In this document: piece by piece, positions 36,033 to 44,922 of the stretch
Layout of the letters: each line of letters opens with the position of its first letter
Numbering within the stretch: position 1 is the first letter of the stretch
Assembly (NCBI GenBank): GCA_034432655.1
Contig: DAOUBP010000162.1
Coordinates: 33,349-97,348 of the forward strand
From: DAOUBP01 sp034432655
GTDB lineage: Bacteria > Chloroflexota > Anaerolineae > CG2-30-64-16
Direction of reading: 5' to 3'
DNA length: 64,000 nt
Notes under the pieces: model-generated
The model's input: only the letters and a program-made list of their open reading frames with translations
Told to the model about the DNA's origin: nothing
The model's database searches: none
Made by a program: the position numbers and the translations under genes

Positions 36033-37775
36033 ATGACCGAAGACCAGGATGGAGTGCCTGCTGAAATCGCGTCCCTGGTAGATTTGCTTTGCTGGCGGGC
36101 GACCGAACAGCCCGCGCGGCAAGCAGCCGCCTTCCTGGATGATGAAAGTGATCTGGTAGGCCGTCTCAGTTACGCCGAACTGGATCGCAAAGCCCGTACC
36201 ATCGGGGCATTGTTACAAGAACATAACCTGGCAGGCGAACGGGCCCTGATGTTGTACAGCCCTGGCCTTGATTTTGTGGCCGCGTTCTTCGGCTGTCTTT
36301 ATGGGGGCACCATCGCCGTGCCGGCATATCCGCCCCGGCCGCGCACCCTGAGCCGCCTGCTCAATATTGTCAAAGATGCCCGGCCCGCTGTCATCCTGGC
36401 CTCTCGCGATGTGCGCGAGCTCATTGAACCGATGTTGACCGAAGCGGAAGGCTTCCCCAGGCTGCCGTGGCTCACCACGGATGACCTGCCGGACACCCTG
36501 AGCGAAGTCTGGCATCACCCCGGAGCGACCCGTACCAGCCTGGCTTTCCTGCAATACACCTCCGGCTCCACCACCACACCGCGTGGGGTGATGGTAAGCC
36601 ACGGCAATCTGCTGCACAACCTGAGCCTGATCCGGGCAGGCTTCGAGACTACCCATGCAGATAGCGGCGTGATCTGGTTGCCTTTGTACCATGACATGGG
36701 GCTGATCGGCGGTGTATTGCAGCCGATCTTCGCGGGCCTGCCTGTCACCTTGATGTCGCCGCTGACCTTTCTGCAGCGGCCGTTCCGCTGGCTGGAGGCC
36801 ATCACCAAGACCCGTGCCACCATCAGCGGGGGCCCGAACTTCGCCTACGACCTGTGCGTGCGCAAAATCACTGCCGAACAGCGTGCCAGGCTCGATCTCA
36901 GCCGCTGGGAAATCGCTTTTAGCGGCGCAGAACCGGTGCGCGGCGAGACTATTGAGCGTTTCACGCGCACTTTTGCGGAATGCGGCTTTCAACCCACCGC
37001 CTGGTTGCCGTGCTACGGGCTGGCGGAGGCCACCTTGTTCGTAACCGGCGTCCAAAGGGCCACGGGGCCACGTTTTCTCACCGTCTCAACCCTGGCTCTG
37101 GAGGCGCACAAAGTTGTGCCGGTGGCGGACGACGGGCCTGGCGGCCGGAGGTTTGTCAGTTGCGGTTTCCCTCGAGGTGACCTTAAGGTCGCGATCGTAG
37201 ACCCCGAGTCTGCGACATTGGCCCCGCCTGATGCTGTCGGCGAAATCTGGATATCAGGCCCCAGTGTCGCCGGTGGCTACTGGGGACAGCCGCAAGAGAG
37301 CGATCGGGTATTTCGCGCTCAAGTTGTCGGCGCTGAAGATGCCAGGACCTGGCTGCGGACCGGCGACCTGGGCTTCCTGCACAACGGTGAACTGTTCATC
37401 GCCGGTCGCATCAAAGATTTGATCATCATTGACGGTCGCAACCACTACCCCCAAGACATCGAGCTGACGGTGGAGGGCAGTCATCCGGCGATCCAGCTTA
37501 GTGGCGTGGCTGCCTTCTCGGTGGACAGCGCAGACACTGAGAGGCTGGTGATCGTCGCAGAAATCGCACGTGAACACGTGCCCGGCCGGCCCGGCGCTGC
37601 GCCGTTGGCCGAAATCGCTCGCGCGGTGCGAAGGGCTGTATCTGAACAACATGCCGTTCAAATCAGCGACCTGGTCTTGATCAGGCCGGGCACCGTGCCC
37701 AAGACCACCAGCGGCAAAATCCAGCGCCATGCGGCTCGCGCGGCATATCTGGCCGGGACATTGAGCCGGGTCTGA
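36033..37775 (+). CDS. Fatty acyl-AMP ligase
   Basis: A 580-residue adenylate-forming enzyme starting at ATG 36033 after AGGAGCG. The AMP-binding signature is LQYTSGSTTTPRGVMVSHGN, followed by the FAAL-typical WLPLYHDMGLIGGVLQP and CYGLAEATLFVTG. The C-terminal lid has IAGRIKDLIIIDGRNHYPQDIE and a late lysine in PKTTSGKIQR. FAALs activate fatty acids as acyl-adenylates and pass them to acyl carrier proteins of PKS/NRPS. No carrier protein or PKS gene is in the window, so it is an orphan and the product is unknown. Confidence 0.92.
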   Translation: MTEDQDGVPAEIASLVDLLCWRATEQPARQAAAFLDDESDLVGRLSYAELDRKARTIGALLQEHNLAGERALMLYSPGLDFVAAFFGCLYGGTIAVPAYPPRPRTLSRLLNIVKDARPAVILASRDVRELIEPMLTEAEGFPRLPWLTTDDLPDTLSEVWHHPGATRTSLAFLQYTSGSTTTPRGVMVSHGNLLHNLSLIRAGFETTHADSGVIWLPLYHDMGLIGGVLQPIFAGLPVTLMSPLTFLQRPFRWLEAITKTRATISGGPNFAYDLCVRKITAEQRARLDLSRWEIAFSGAEPVRGETIERFTRTFAECGFQPTAWLPCYGLAEATLFVTGVQRATGPRFLTVSTLALEAHKVVPVADDGPGGRRFVSCGFPRGDLKVAIVDPESATLAPPDAVGEIWISGPSVAGGYWGQPQESDRVFRAQVVGAEDARTWLRTGDLGFLHNGELFIAGRIKDLIIIDGRNHYPQDIELTVEGSHPAIQLSGVAAFSVDSADTERLVIVAEIAREHVPGRPGAAPLAEIARAVRRAVSEQHAVQISDLVLIRPGTVPKTTSGKIQRHAARAAYLAGTLSRV

Positions 37776-37779
37776 GCCG

Positions 37780-38637
37780 TCAGCGTGTTGTTTTTACCCA
37801 CATGCTCGCCCCATCGCTGATCACCTCGACCCGGCCGTGTTGATCGGTGCGCAGCACCTGAACCTCGGCCAGACGTTCCAGCACGGCCGGGTGTGGGTGA
37901 CCGAAGGAGTTCTCCCGCCCGACCGAGATCACGGCCAGCCGCGGCTGCACGGCGGCAACAAACGCGGCCGAGGTGGACCCGTTGCTGCCGTGATGCCCCA
38001 CTTTCAACACATCGGCGCGCAGCGGCAAACCCGCCGCAATGAGGGCCTCCTCTGCTTCACGCTCGGCATCGCCTGTCAACAACAAGCTGAAGCGGCCGTA
38101 ATCCAGCCGCAACACAATCGCGTTGTTGTTGTCGTCCGAGGCTGTGCCGGTCAAAAGCTGTGGCCCAGGATGCAGCACCGTGAGCAGCACGTTCCCCGCC
38201 GGCAAGCGCATTCCGCGACGGGCGTAGGCGCGCGGGATGTCACGCGCGCGCAGTCGTTCCAGCCAGGGTGCCGCCTCGGGCGCACTATCCGATTGGGGCA
38301 CATCCAGCACTTGAGCCACGCGATAGCGATCCAGTAACGAGATCAACCCGGTGATGTGATCGCCGTCGGGATGGGTCAGCACCACCAGATCCAGGCTGCG
38401 GTCCCAAAAGGGCAGCACCGTGCCGAGCTCATTGAGCAAGGCGGTGGGGCTGGGCCCGCCATCCACCAGGATCTGGCGGCCATCGGGCGCCACGATCAAA
38501 ATCGCGTCCCCCTGGCCCACGTCCAGAAAGTAGACGTGTAGCTTGCCATCGGGCAGCCCGCGCGTCCCCAGCCAGACGATCGCCGCCAGCAGGGCCAACA
38601 GCGCCACCCACCGCCAACCGGAGAAAAGTCCTTTCAT
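37780..38637 (-). CDS. Membrane-anchored ComEC-like MBL-fold hydrolase
   Basis: A 285-residue protein. Residues 1-28 contain a membrane anchor or signal (WVALLALLAAIVWLGT). The rest is a ComEC/Rec2-type metallo-beta-lactamase domain with DVGQGDAILI, the metal motif TLTHPDGDH-like VVLTHPDGDHITG, LLLTGDAE and LKVGHHGSNGST. It probably acts outside the membrane on nucleic acid or phosphodiester. The ComEC homologue 1.5 kb away has lost these residues in its own MBL-like tail, so this protein may supply that function. Confidence 0.88.
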   Translation of the reverse strand: MKGLFSGWRWVALLALLAAIVWLGTRGLPDGKLHVYFLDVGQGDAILIVAPDGRQILVDGGPSPTALLNELGTVLPFWDRSLDLVVLTHPDGDHITGLISLLDRYRVAQVLDVPQSDSAPEAAPWLERLRARDIPRAYARRGMRLPAGNVLLTVLHPGPQLLTGTASDDNNNAIVLRLDYGRFSLLLTGDAEREAEEALIAAGLPLRADVLKVGHHGSNGSTSAAFVAAVQPRLAVISVGRENSFGHPHPAVLERLAEVQVLRTDQHGRVEVISDGASMWVKTTR

Positions 38638-38678
38638 TTCCCCTTTCCCGTCCCCCGGTTTATACTACGCCCGGCACG

Positions 38679-38690
38679 TGACACCTGTCA
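38679..38690. promoter_or_regulatory. Perfect 12-bp palindrome upstream of the M55 gene
   Basis: TGACACCTGTCA lies 17 bases before ATG 38707 and shortly after a TATACT (38660-38665). It could be an operator, but no regulator is adjacent. Confidence 0.35.
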
Positions 38691-38706
38691 AACAATGGAG
38701 TGTAAC

Positions 38707-39531
38707 ATGAAAATCCTGGTTGCAGCTGACATGGAGGGCATCACCGGGGTGGTTCACAGCGATCAGACCAACCCCAGCCATGCCGAATACGGTCGTTTTC
38801 GCGAGCTGATGACGGCCGACGTCAACGCGGCTGTGCGCGGCGCGTTCGACGCAGGCGCCGACGAAGTGGTCGTCAGCGACGGGCACTGGGACAACCGCAA
38901 CATCCTGATCGAACGGTTGGATTCCCGGGCCAGGCTAAATGCAGGCGGCCCCCGGCCGTTTGCGATGGTGGAAGGCATTAACAGCGGTGTAGATGGCGTG
39001 TTTTTCATCGGCTATCATGCGCGCGTCGGCACGACAAATGCGATCCTGGATCACACGTGGTCCACACAGCGGGTCGCCGGCCTGTGGTTGAACGGCCAGG
39101 AGATAGGGGAGATCGGCCTGAACGCGGCTGTTTGCGGCCATTTCGGCGCGCCGGTGCTGATGATCTCAGGGGATCAAAGCGCCTGCGCCGAAGCGGTTGC
39201 GCTGTTGGGCCAGGTGGAGACCGCAGTAGTCAAACGCGCCACAGGCCGCACTTCGGCCGAGTGCCTGCCGCCCGAGATCACCGGCCGGTTGATCCAGGAG
39301 GCAGCGACGCGGGCCGTGCGCCGTCTGGTTGCCGGAGAAGCGCCTGCTCCGCTGCAGCTGGCACTGCCCGTCACCGTCACCGTTGAATTCGGACGCTCCG
39401 AGATGGCGGACGCTGCTGCGCTTATGCCCGGCGCAGAGCGGCTGGAGGGCAAACGAGTACAGTTCATCGCCCGGGATATGTTGGAGGCCTACCGGGCCTT
39501 CCGGGCGTTGGTGGGGCTGGCGAACGCCTGA
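38707..39531 (+). CDS. M55 family D-aminopeptidase (DppA-like)
   Basis: A 274-residue zinc peptidase of family M55. ATG 38707 follows GGAG. Motifs are VAADMEGITGVV (zinc Asp/Glu), VVVSDGHWDNRNI, FFIGYHARVGT and LISGDQSACAEA-like MISGDQSACAEA. DppA cleaves D-Ala-D-Ala and related D-dipeptides and forms a decamer. It probably recycles peptidoglycan-derived peptides. A GNAT gene begins 7 bases after its stop. Confidence 0.93.
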   Translation: MKILVAADMEGITGVVHSDQTNPSHAEYGRFRELMTADVNAAVRGAFDAGADEVVVSDGHWDNRNILIERLDSRARLNAGGPRPFAMVEGINSGVDGVFFIGYHARVGTTNAILDHTWSTQRVAGLWLNGQEIGEIGLNAAVCGHFGAPVLMISGDQSACAEAVALLGQVETAVVKRATGRTSAECLPPEITGRLIQEAATRAVRRLVAGEAPAPLQLALPVTVTVEFGRSEMADAAALMPGAERLEGKRVQFIARDMLEAYRAFRALVGLANA

Positions 39532-39538
39532 CTGTCCG

Positions 39539-40102
39539 ATGCGCATCGTTGACCTTGACCCCGACGATACATCCCTGGTGCGCCAGGCAGCCGAGTTGCT
39601 GGTGATCGGCTTCCGCGAGCACTGGCCCAAGGCCTGGCCGGACATGCAGGCCGCCCTGGCCGAAGTGCGCGAGATGCTGGCGCCCGAGAACATCTGCCGC
39701 GCCGCCATTGACGACCAGGGCGTGTTGCTGGGCTGGATCGGCGGCCTGCCCGGCTACGGCGGCAACGTGTGGGAGCTGCATCCGCTGGTAGTGCGCCCCG
39801 ACCGCCAGCGCCAGGGGATCGGTCGGGCGCTGGTGGCCGACCTGGAGGCGCAAGTCGCCGCGCGCGGGGCCCTCACCCTCTGGGTCGCCACCGACGACGA
39901 GGACGACATGACTTCGTTGGCCGGGATTGACCTGTACGACGACCTTTTGGGCCACCTGGCAGCCATCCGCGACCTCAAAGGCCATCCGTTTCGCTTCTAC
40001 CAAAAGTGCGGCTTCGTTATCGCGGGCGTGGTGCCCGATGCCAACGGGCCGGGCAAGCCGGATATTCTGATGGCGAAACGGGTACGGCGGTCAAGCGACT
40101 GA
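39539..40102 (+). CDS. GNAT acetyltransferase, AAC(6')-like
   Basis: A 187-residue GNAT starting MRIVDLDPDD at ATG 39539. The acetyl-CoA loop is RQRQGIGRALVADLE. The sequence WVATDDEDDMTSLAG and the C-terminal FYQKCGFVIAGVVPDANGPG are characteristic of proteins annotated as aminoglycoside 6'-N-acetyltransferases. Resistance function is not shown by sequence alone; many such relatives have housekeeping roles. It is coupled to the M55 gene and convergent with comEC, 7 bases from its stop. Confidence 0.88.
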   Translation: MRIVDLDPDDTSLVRQAAELLVIGFREHWPKAWPDMQAALAEVREMLAPENICRAAIDDQGVLLGWIGGLPGYGGNVWELHPLVVRPDRQRQGIGRALVADLEAQVAARGALTLWVATDDEDDMTSLAGIDLYDDLLGHLAAIRDLKGHPFRFYQKCGFVIAGVVPDANGPGKPDILMAKRVRRSSD

Positions 40103-40109
40103 TGTGCCT

Positions 40110-42368
40110 TCATCGCAGGCGCTCGCGGCCCAGCCGCCGCAGCCACAGCCGCGCCCCGTCTGTAACTACCTCGACGATGGCGTCGGCCGGGACGCGCGTG
40201 GCGCCGCGCTGAGCTAACAGCTCGGCCACGTCCGGCGGGTAGGCCGTCTCCTCGGGCCAGAGGATGATCTGGGGCGCGGCCGCGGCCAGGAACCCGGCTG
40301 TGGGCCAGGTGCCGGTGTCCGGGCCGGGCGCTTTGAGCAGGGTGACGCGCAGATCGGTACCGTCTTGCAGCAGTTCGGCTTGCGTCGTGACCGTGAGCGC
40401 GGCCGGCCACAGAACACGTAATTGCCCGTATTCCAGCGCCAGGGCCGGCTGCTCGCCCTCACCCAGGCGGGTCAACGTCACGCCTTCGGCCAGGCGGATA
40501 CCCGTGCCGGGCTCAAGTTGCGCCGGGTCAACGCTGATCCCGGCCGGCCACAAGCTGGCGCCAGCCGGGCCGATGGCTGCGTCCACCCTGCGTTGCGGCC
40601 CACGCAATAACGGTTGGGCCGCGCCGGCCAGCCCCTCGGCGTCCCCCCGGCCATCCCAGAGCCATACCTGTTTGCCATCGGGCGTCACCACCAACGTTGC
40701 TTCACCGCCTTCGACCGGCACGAAGAACAGATGCAGCCGGCCATCAGGCAGCGCCTGCCACGCTGTTAGACCCAGCCAGACGGGCACGATCAATGCCGTG
40801 GCCCCAAGCAAAGCTCGACGGGCGGGCACTGTCGTCCAGCCGCGCCGGTACGCCAACTGCCAACACATCCCGCCGATCAAGGCTGCCAGATAGACCAGTG
40901 CCGCCACGCGACCCACAGCGCCAGTCCCCACCGACGCCAGCGGCACCGCCGCGGTCAGCCGCACCACTGCGGTCGTGTAAGTCAGAAACAGCCAGGGGAT
41001 CACCGCCAGGACACGCCCCAGCGGCTCCCACAGCAACCCAAAGACCAGCGTCGCCATACCGCCGGTCATGATGGGTGGCTGCGCGGGCAAGATCAGGAAA
41101 TTGGTGACCAGGGAGATCAATGAAAGCCGGCCGAAGTGATAGACGATGATGGGCAGCGTCAACACTTGCGCTGCCAACGTCACGATCAGCGCATCGTTCA
41201 GCAGGCCCATGACCTGCCGGAGCCGTTCCCTTGTCAGCCGGCGGGCCAGCACGCCTTGCATCTGCTGAGCGATGGGCCGGGTGAAGAGTACCAGCCCTAA
41301 CGTGGCTGCAAAGCTGAGCTGAAAGCCGACATCCCAAAGAATCAAAGGGTTCCAGGCCAACATCGCCAGCGCCGAGGCGCAGAGCGAGACATAGGCCGTG
41401 CTCTGTCGGCCCAGGTAAACGGCAAAGATGTAAAGAATGCCCATGATGCCGGCGCGCAAGGCGGCCGCGTCAGCGCCCACCAGCAGGACATAGAGCGCAA
41501 TGCCCAACGCGGCCGGAAAAACCGCCCGCCGTCTGCCCAACAGCCGGCTCAGCGCAGCCATCAGCACGCCCGAGAGCAGCGCAATGTTGCTGCCGGAAAT
41601 TACGATCACGTGCGATGTGCCGGTAGCCACGAAGGCTGCGTCCACGTCGGGTGCGATGCCGCTCTCGATGCCCAGCAACATGCCGTTGGCCAACGCAGCT
41701 GCCGGTTCGGGCAACACCCGGTTCAACAGCGCAGAGCCCTGTGCCTTCAACCGGAACAGCAGATGCCAGAAAAGCTGACCCTCCCCCTCTCCGATCTTCT
41801 CCAACCGGCTGCGGCGCATCAGGCTGTAGATCCCGCGCCGGGCCAGGTGGGTGCGATAGTCGAAATCGTCCAACACGGGCGGCGTCTGAAGGTTACCTGT
41901 GGCACGCAAGCGGTCACCGTAGCTGAACTCGGGAAAACGACGGGCCTGGACCAACACATCGCCTTGCACCGCGTACGCCCGGCCGTCCAGCGTCAGCTTC
42001 TCCGCGCGCAGCCGGTAGTAGGTTTGCACGTCGCGCACGTCGGGATAGCCGATCACCACCCCTTCGACGGTAACCCGGGCCGGATGTGCCTCATCGCCGT
42101 TGAAAAAAGCCACATGGGCAGGGGTGGGACAGGCAGCCAACGCGTAAGCATGATAACGCCAGGCGGCAAGAAGGAGGAAGAAGACAGCTAACGCGATTAA
42201 CCGTTGGCGGGGTTGTTTGCGCGTGGCGAAAACGGCCACCATGCTCCAGGCTGTGAGCAGCATCCACGGCCAGCCGGCCGTAGAGCAACTCAAAAGATGG
42301 GCCCGCCAGAGCCAATGTGCCAGCAGGATCCCGCCCGCCCAGGCGATGGTCAGGTAGACCAGCAACAC
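40110..42368 (-). CDS. comEC: ComEC/Rec2 family DNA-uptake channel with degenerate MBL tail
   Basis: A 752-residue membrane protein from GTG 42368 (GGGAGGGG upstream); ATG 42455 would add a 29-residue Arg/Pro-rich leader. The N-terminal DUF4131 domain contains VTVEGVVIGYPDV and GDRLRATGNLQ. The competence domain with about ten helices carries AMLLGIESGIAPDVDAAF-like NGMLLGIESGI and ATGTSHVIVISGSNIALLSG. The C-terminal 180 residues align in position with the metallo-beta-lactamase domain, but GRLHLFFVPVEGGEATLVV and the rest lack HxHxDH. The channel should transport single-stranded DNA; the missing nuclease site is unusual. Confidence 0.9.
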   Translation of the reverse strand: MLLVYLTIAWAGGILLAHWLWRAHLLSCSTAGWPWMLLTAWSMVAVFATRKQPRQRLIALAVFFLLLAAWRYHAYALAACPTPAHVAFFNGDEAHPARVTVEGVVIGYPDVRDVQTYYRLRAEKLTLDGRAYAVQGDVLVQARRFPEFSYGDRLRATGNLQTPPVLDDFDYRTHLARRGIYSLMRRSRLEKIGEGEGQLFWHLLFRLKAQGSALLNRVLPEPAAALANGMLLGIESGIAPDVDAAFVATGTSHVIVISGSNIALLSGVLMAALSRLLGRRRAVFPAALGIALYVLLVGADAAALRAGIMGILYIFAVYLGRQSTAYVSLCASALAMLAWNPLILWDVGFQLSFAATLGLVLFTRPIAQQMQGVLARRLTRERLRQVMGLLNDALIVTLAAQVLTLPIIVYHFGRLSLISLVTNFLILPAQPPIMTGGMATLVFGLLWEPLGRVLAVIPWLFLTYTTAVVRLTAAVPLASVGTGAVGRVAALVYLAALIGGMCWQLAYRRGWTTVPARRALLGATALIVPVWLGLTAWQALPDGRLHLFFVPVEGGEATLVVTPDGKQVWLWDGRGDAEGLAGAAQPLLRGPQRRVDAAIGPAGASLWPAGISVDPAQLEPGTGIRLAEGVTLTRLGEGEQPALALEYGQLRVLWPAALTVTTQAELLQDGTDLRVTLLKAPGPDTGTWPTAGFLAAAAPQIILWPEETAYPPDVAELLAQRGATRVPADAIVEVVTDGARLWLRRLGRERLR

Positions 42369-42508
42369 AGCGCCCCCTCCCGACGCGCGCGGATTTCGAC
42401 GGGGCAAGGGGGGACCGACACGGCAGAATCGGCATGCCCGGCTCGATGGCATCATTTTCGCGCACCCGGCAGCCTTTGCGCAAATGCGCCGGGCCCGGGC
42501 GAAAGCGT

Positions 42509-42537
42509 TTTCAAAATCGTCGAAGCGCTGGTATACT
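42509..42537 (+). promoter_or_regulatory. Extended -10 promoter of the PEP/pyruvate-binding gene
   Basis: A TGGTATACT extended -10 (hexamer 42532-42537) lies 17 bases after a weak -35 TTTCAA (42509-42514). The ATG is at 42569. Confidence 0.55.
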
Positions 42538-42568
42538 TGAATTGCACGGCTATACGGAGGTTCTGCTT

Positions 42569-44911
42569 ATGCGCACACGGGACGAGTCGCTCTATATCCC
42601 TAAGATGCATCGTATTCATATGATCCTGGGGCAATACCCCATCCTGGGCGAGGTGATCCGCGAACGGATGCGCCAGGAGCTGTTTCGGCGGGGCGTGATC
42701 AGCAAAGAGCGCTTCGAGGCAGAAGCGCGCGAAAAAGCCGTTCAATCGCAAATACGCGAAGGTATTATCAACCCCTATCAGGAAGAATCGGCCGAGGTGT
42801 GGGAACGGCGCTTGGCGAAAGTGCGGGACAATCTGACGGAGTTCTATTGGGCCTACAACCTGAGCGTACAACTGTTCGAGGAGATCGTCCGCCAGGTGTT
42901 GAATCAGCGCCCCACGGCCGAGCAGGTGTTGAGCCTCAATCCGGAAATGGCCTCCATGGAGATCTTGTTCCAGCAGCTGGAACGCTTTGAAAGGCTGCCA
43001 ACGGAGGAAAAAGCCAAAGCCCAACACCATATTCAAGAGACCAAGGTGGTGCTCATCAAGGCGTTGATCAGCGACGAACTGGAATTTGTGCGGGTTGCCA
43101 AAGAATACCTCACGCTGCAGGACCTCAAGTGGATTCGCGACCACCGCATCGGCCGCGGCAAGATCGGGGGCAAAGCGGCTGGCCTGGTGCTGGCCTGGAA
43201 GGTCCTGGCTTCGACGTTGAGCCGGTTTTGCGACACCTGCCAGCAGATCAACCTGGTCATGCCTGAGACCTACTTTGTGGGCGCTGATGTAAGCTATGAT
43301 TTCATGGCCATGAACGATCTGGTCGGCTACTTGAACCAGAAGTATAAGCCGGCGGACCAAATCGAACGGGATTATCCGGAGCTGCAGGCTGCTTATGCCC
43401 GGGGACGCTTTCCGGAGGAAATCCTGGACGAGTTTCGGGAATTGCTGGGCCATCTGGGCAATCAACCGCTGATCGTGCGCTCGTCCAGCTTGTTGGAAGA
43501 CAACTTCGGCACATCCTTTGCCGGTATGTACGAAAGCGTTTTTTGTCCCAACCAGGGCACACCCGAGGAGAACCTGGAGGCCCTCACCCAGGCGATCATC
43601 AGAGTCTATGCCAGCATCTACAACCCGAACGTGTTGCTCTATCGCAAACAACATGCCGTTTTAGATTTCGATGAGCGCATGGCGGTTATCATCCAGGTGG
43701 TGCAGGGAACGCGCTATCGCGACTATTATTTCCCCCCTGTGGCAGGGGTGGCTTACAGCCGCAATCCGTACCTCTGGAACCCCAAACTGCGGCGGGAGGA
43801 CGGCTTTGCCCGGCTGGTTGTGGGTCTGGGCACGCGTTCAGTAGATCGCGGCGGTGAGGACTATCCCAGGTTGGTTGCGTTGAGTCATCCGGCATTACGG
43901 CCGGAAAAGACCGCCAAGGAAATCCGACACTATTCTCAGTACTACATGGATGTCATCAATCTGGCTGCCAACCGCTTTGTGACGCAGCCGATCCATGAGG
44001 TTCTGGCCGGCGACTACCCGGGTTTGCGGATGCTGGCCTCTGTGCTCAGAGACGATGAGCTCAGCCCCATGGTCACGACCGATCGCAGTCTGGACCCACG
44101 GTCGCTGGTGGTTACCCTGGATGGCTTGTTGACGCAAACATCCTTTGCCGCCGATCTGCGCACCGTGCTCAAAGCGCTTGAGGTCGCTTACAACCATCCG
44201 GTAGATGTCGAATTCACGGTGAGCCTGGCCACCGATTACCCGCCGCGCGTCAACCTGCATCTGCTACAATGCCGGCCGCAGATCAATCCCCTGGATACAG
44301 AGAAGATCAGTTTGCCGCAGAATCTGCCCCAGGCCGACATCATCTTCGGCACCAACAAGCTGGTGCCCACAGGCGCAGTGCGTGGGATAACTTACATCGT
44401 TTACTTTGACCCGGAGAAGTATGCCCTGGCCACTCCCAGCCAGAAACTGGAGCTGGCGCGGCTGGTGAGCCGGCTCAACCAACGTCTAGAGGGTCAACGA
44501 TTCATCCTGATGGGACCAGGCCGCTGGGGCAGCTCGAATCCCGATCTTGGCCTCAAAGTCAACTACTCGGACTTCTACAACACCCGGGCGCTGGTCGAGA
44601 TCGCCTGGCCGGGCAGACAGATGACGCCGACCCTCTCCTACGGCACGCACTTCTTCCAAGACCTGGTCGAATCGCGCATTTTCCCCCTGGCGATCTATCC
44701 CGGCCAGCCGGATAATCCGTTCAACAGCGCGTTCTTCACCTCGGCATTGAACGCGTTACCGGCGTTGTTGCCCGCGGACGCTGGTTGGGCAGACTTCGTG
44801 AAAGTGATCAACGTGCCGGCCACCACCGGCGGCCGGGTTTTGGACCTGGTCATGAGCGGCGATGAAGGCCGTGCACTAGCTTACCTGACCAGCCCACGCT
44901 CGCAAAGCTAG
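42569..44911 (+). CDS. PEP/pyruvate-binding (PPDK N-terminal) domain protein
   Basis: A 780-residue protein from ATG 42569 behind GGAGG. A helical N-terminal region of about 200 residues is followed by an ATP-grasp PPDK_N domain: GRGKIGGKAAGLVLAWKVL, then RSSSLLEDNFGTSFAGMYES. The swivelling phosphohistidine domain and the PEP-binding barrel of true PEP synthase or PPDK are missing. The C-terminus instead has a conserved module with MGPGRWGSSNPDLGLKVNYS and YGTHFFQDLVESRIFPLAI. Similar proteins exist in other phyla with no known reaction. A nucleotide-dependent phosphotransfer role is likely. Confidence 0.82.
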   Translation: MRTRDESLYIPKMHRIHMILGQYPILGEVIRERMRQELFRRGVISKERFEAEAREKAVQSQIREGIINPYQEESAEVWERRLAKVRDNLTEFYWAYNLSVQLFEEIVRQVLNQRPTAEQVLSLNPEMASMEILFQQLERFERLPTEEKAKAQHHIQETKVVLIKALISDELEFVRVAKEYLTLQDLKWIRDHRIGRGKIGGKAAGLVLAWKVLASTLSRFCDTCQQINLVMPETYFVGADVSYDFMAMNDLVGYLNQKYKPADQIERDYPELQAAYARGRFPEEILDEFRELLGHLGNQPLIVRSSSLLEDNFGTSFAGMYESVFCPNQGTPEENLEALTQAIIRVYASIYNPNVLLYRKQHAVLDFDERMAVIIQVVQGTRYRDYYFPPVAGVAYSRNPYLWNPKLRREDGFARLVVGLGTRSVDRGGEDYPRLVALSHPALRPEKTAKEIRHYSQYYMDVINLAANRFVTQPIHEVLAGDYPGLRMLASVLRDDELSPMVTTDRSLDPRSLVVTLDGLLTQTSFAADLRTVLKALEVAYNHPVDVEFTVSLATDYPPRVNLHLLQCRPQINPLDTEKISLPQNLPQADIIFGTNKLVPTGAVRGITYIVYFDPEKYALATPSQKLELARLVSRLNQRLEGQRFILMGPGRWGSSNPDLGLKVNYSDFYNTRALVEIAWPGRQMTPTLSYGTHFFQDLVESRIFPLAIYPGQPDNPFNSAFFTSALNALPALLPADAGWADFVKVINVPATTGGRVLDLVMSGDEGRALAYLTSPRSQS

Positions 44912-44922
44912 GGGAGAACCAC

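Noticed and set aside
39329..39538. N-terminal extension of the AAC(6')-like GNAT
   Set aside because: It overlaps the M55 gene in another frame and has no GNAT-like sequence; ATG 39539 gives a normal family start.
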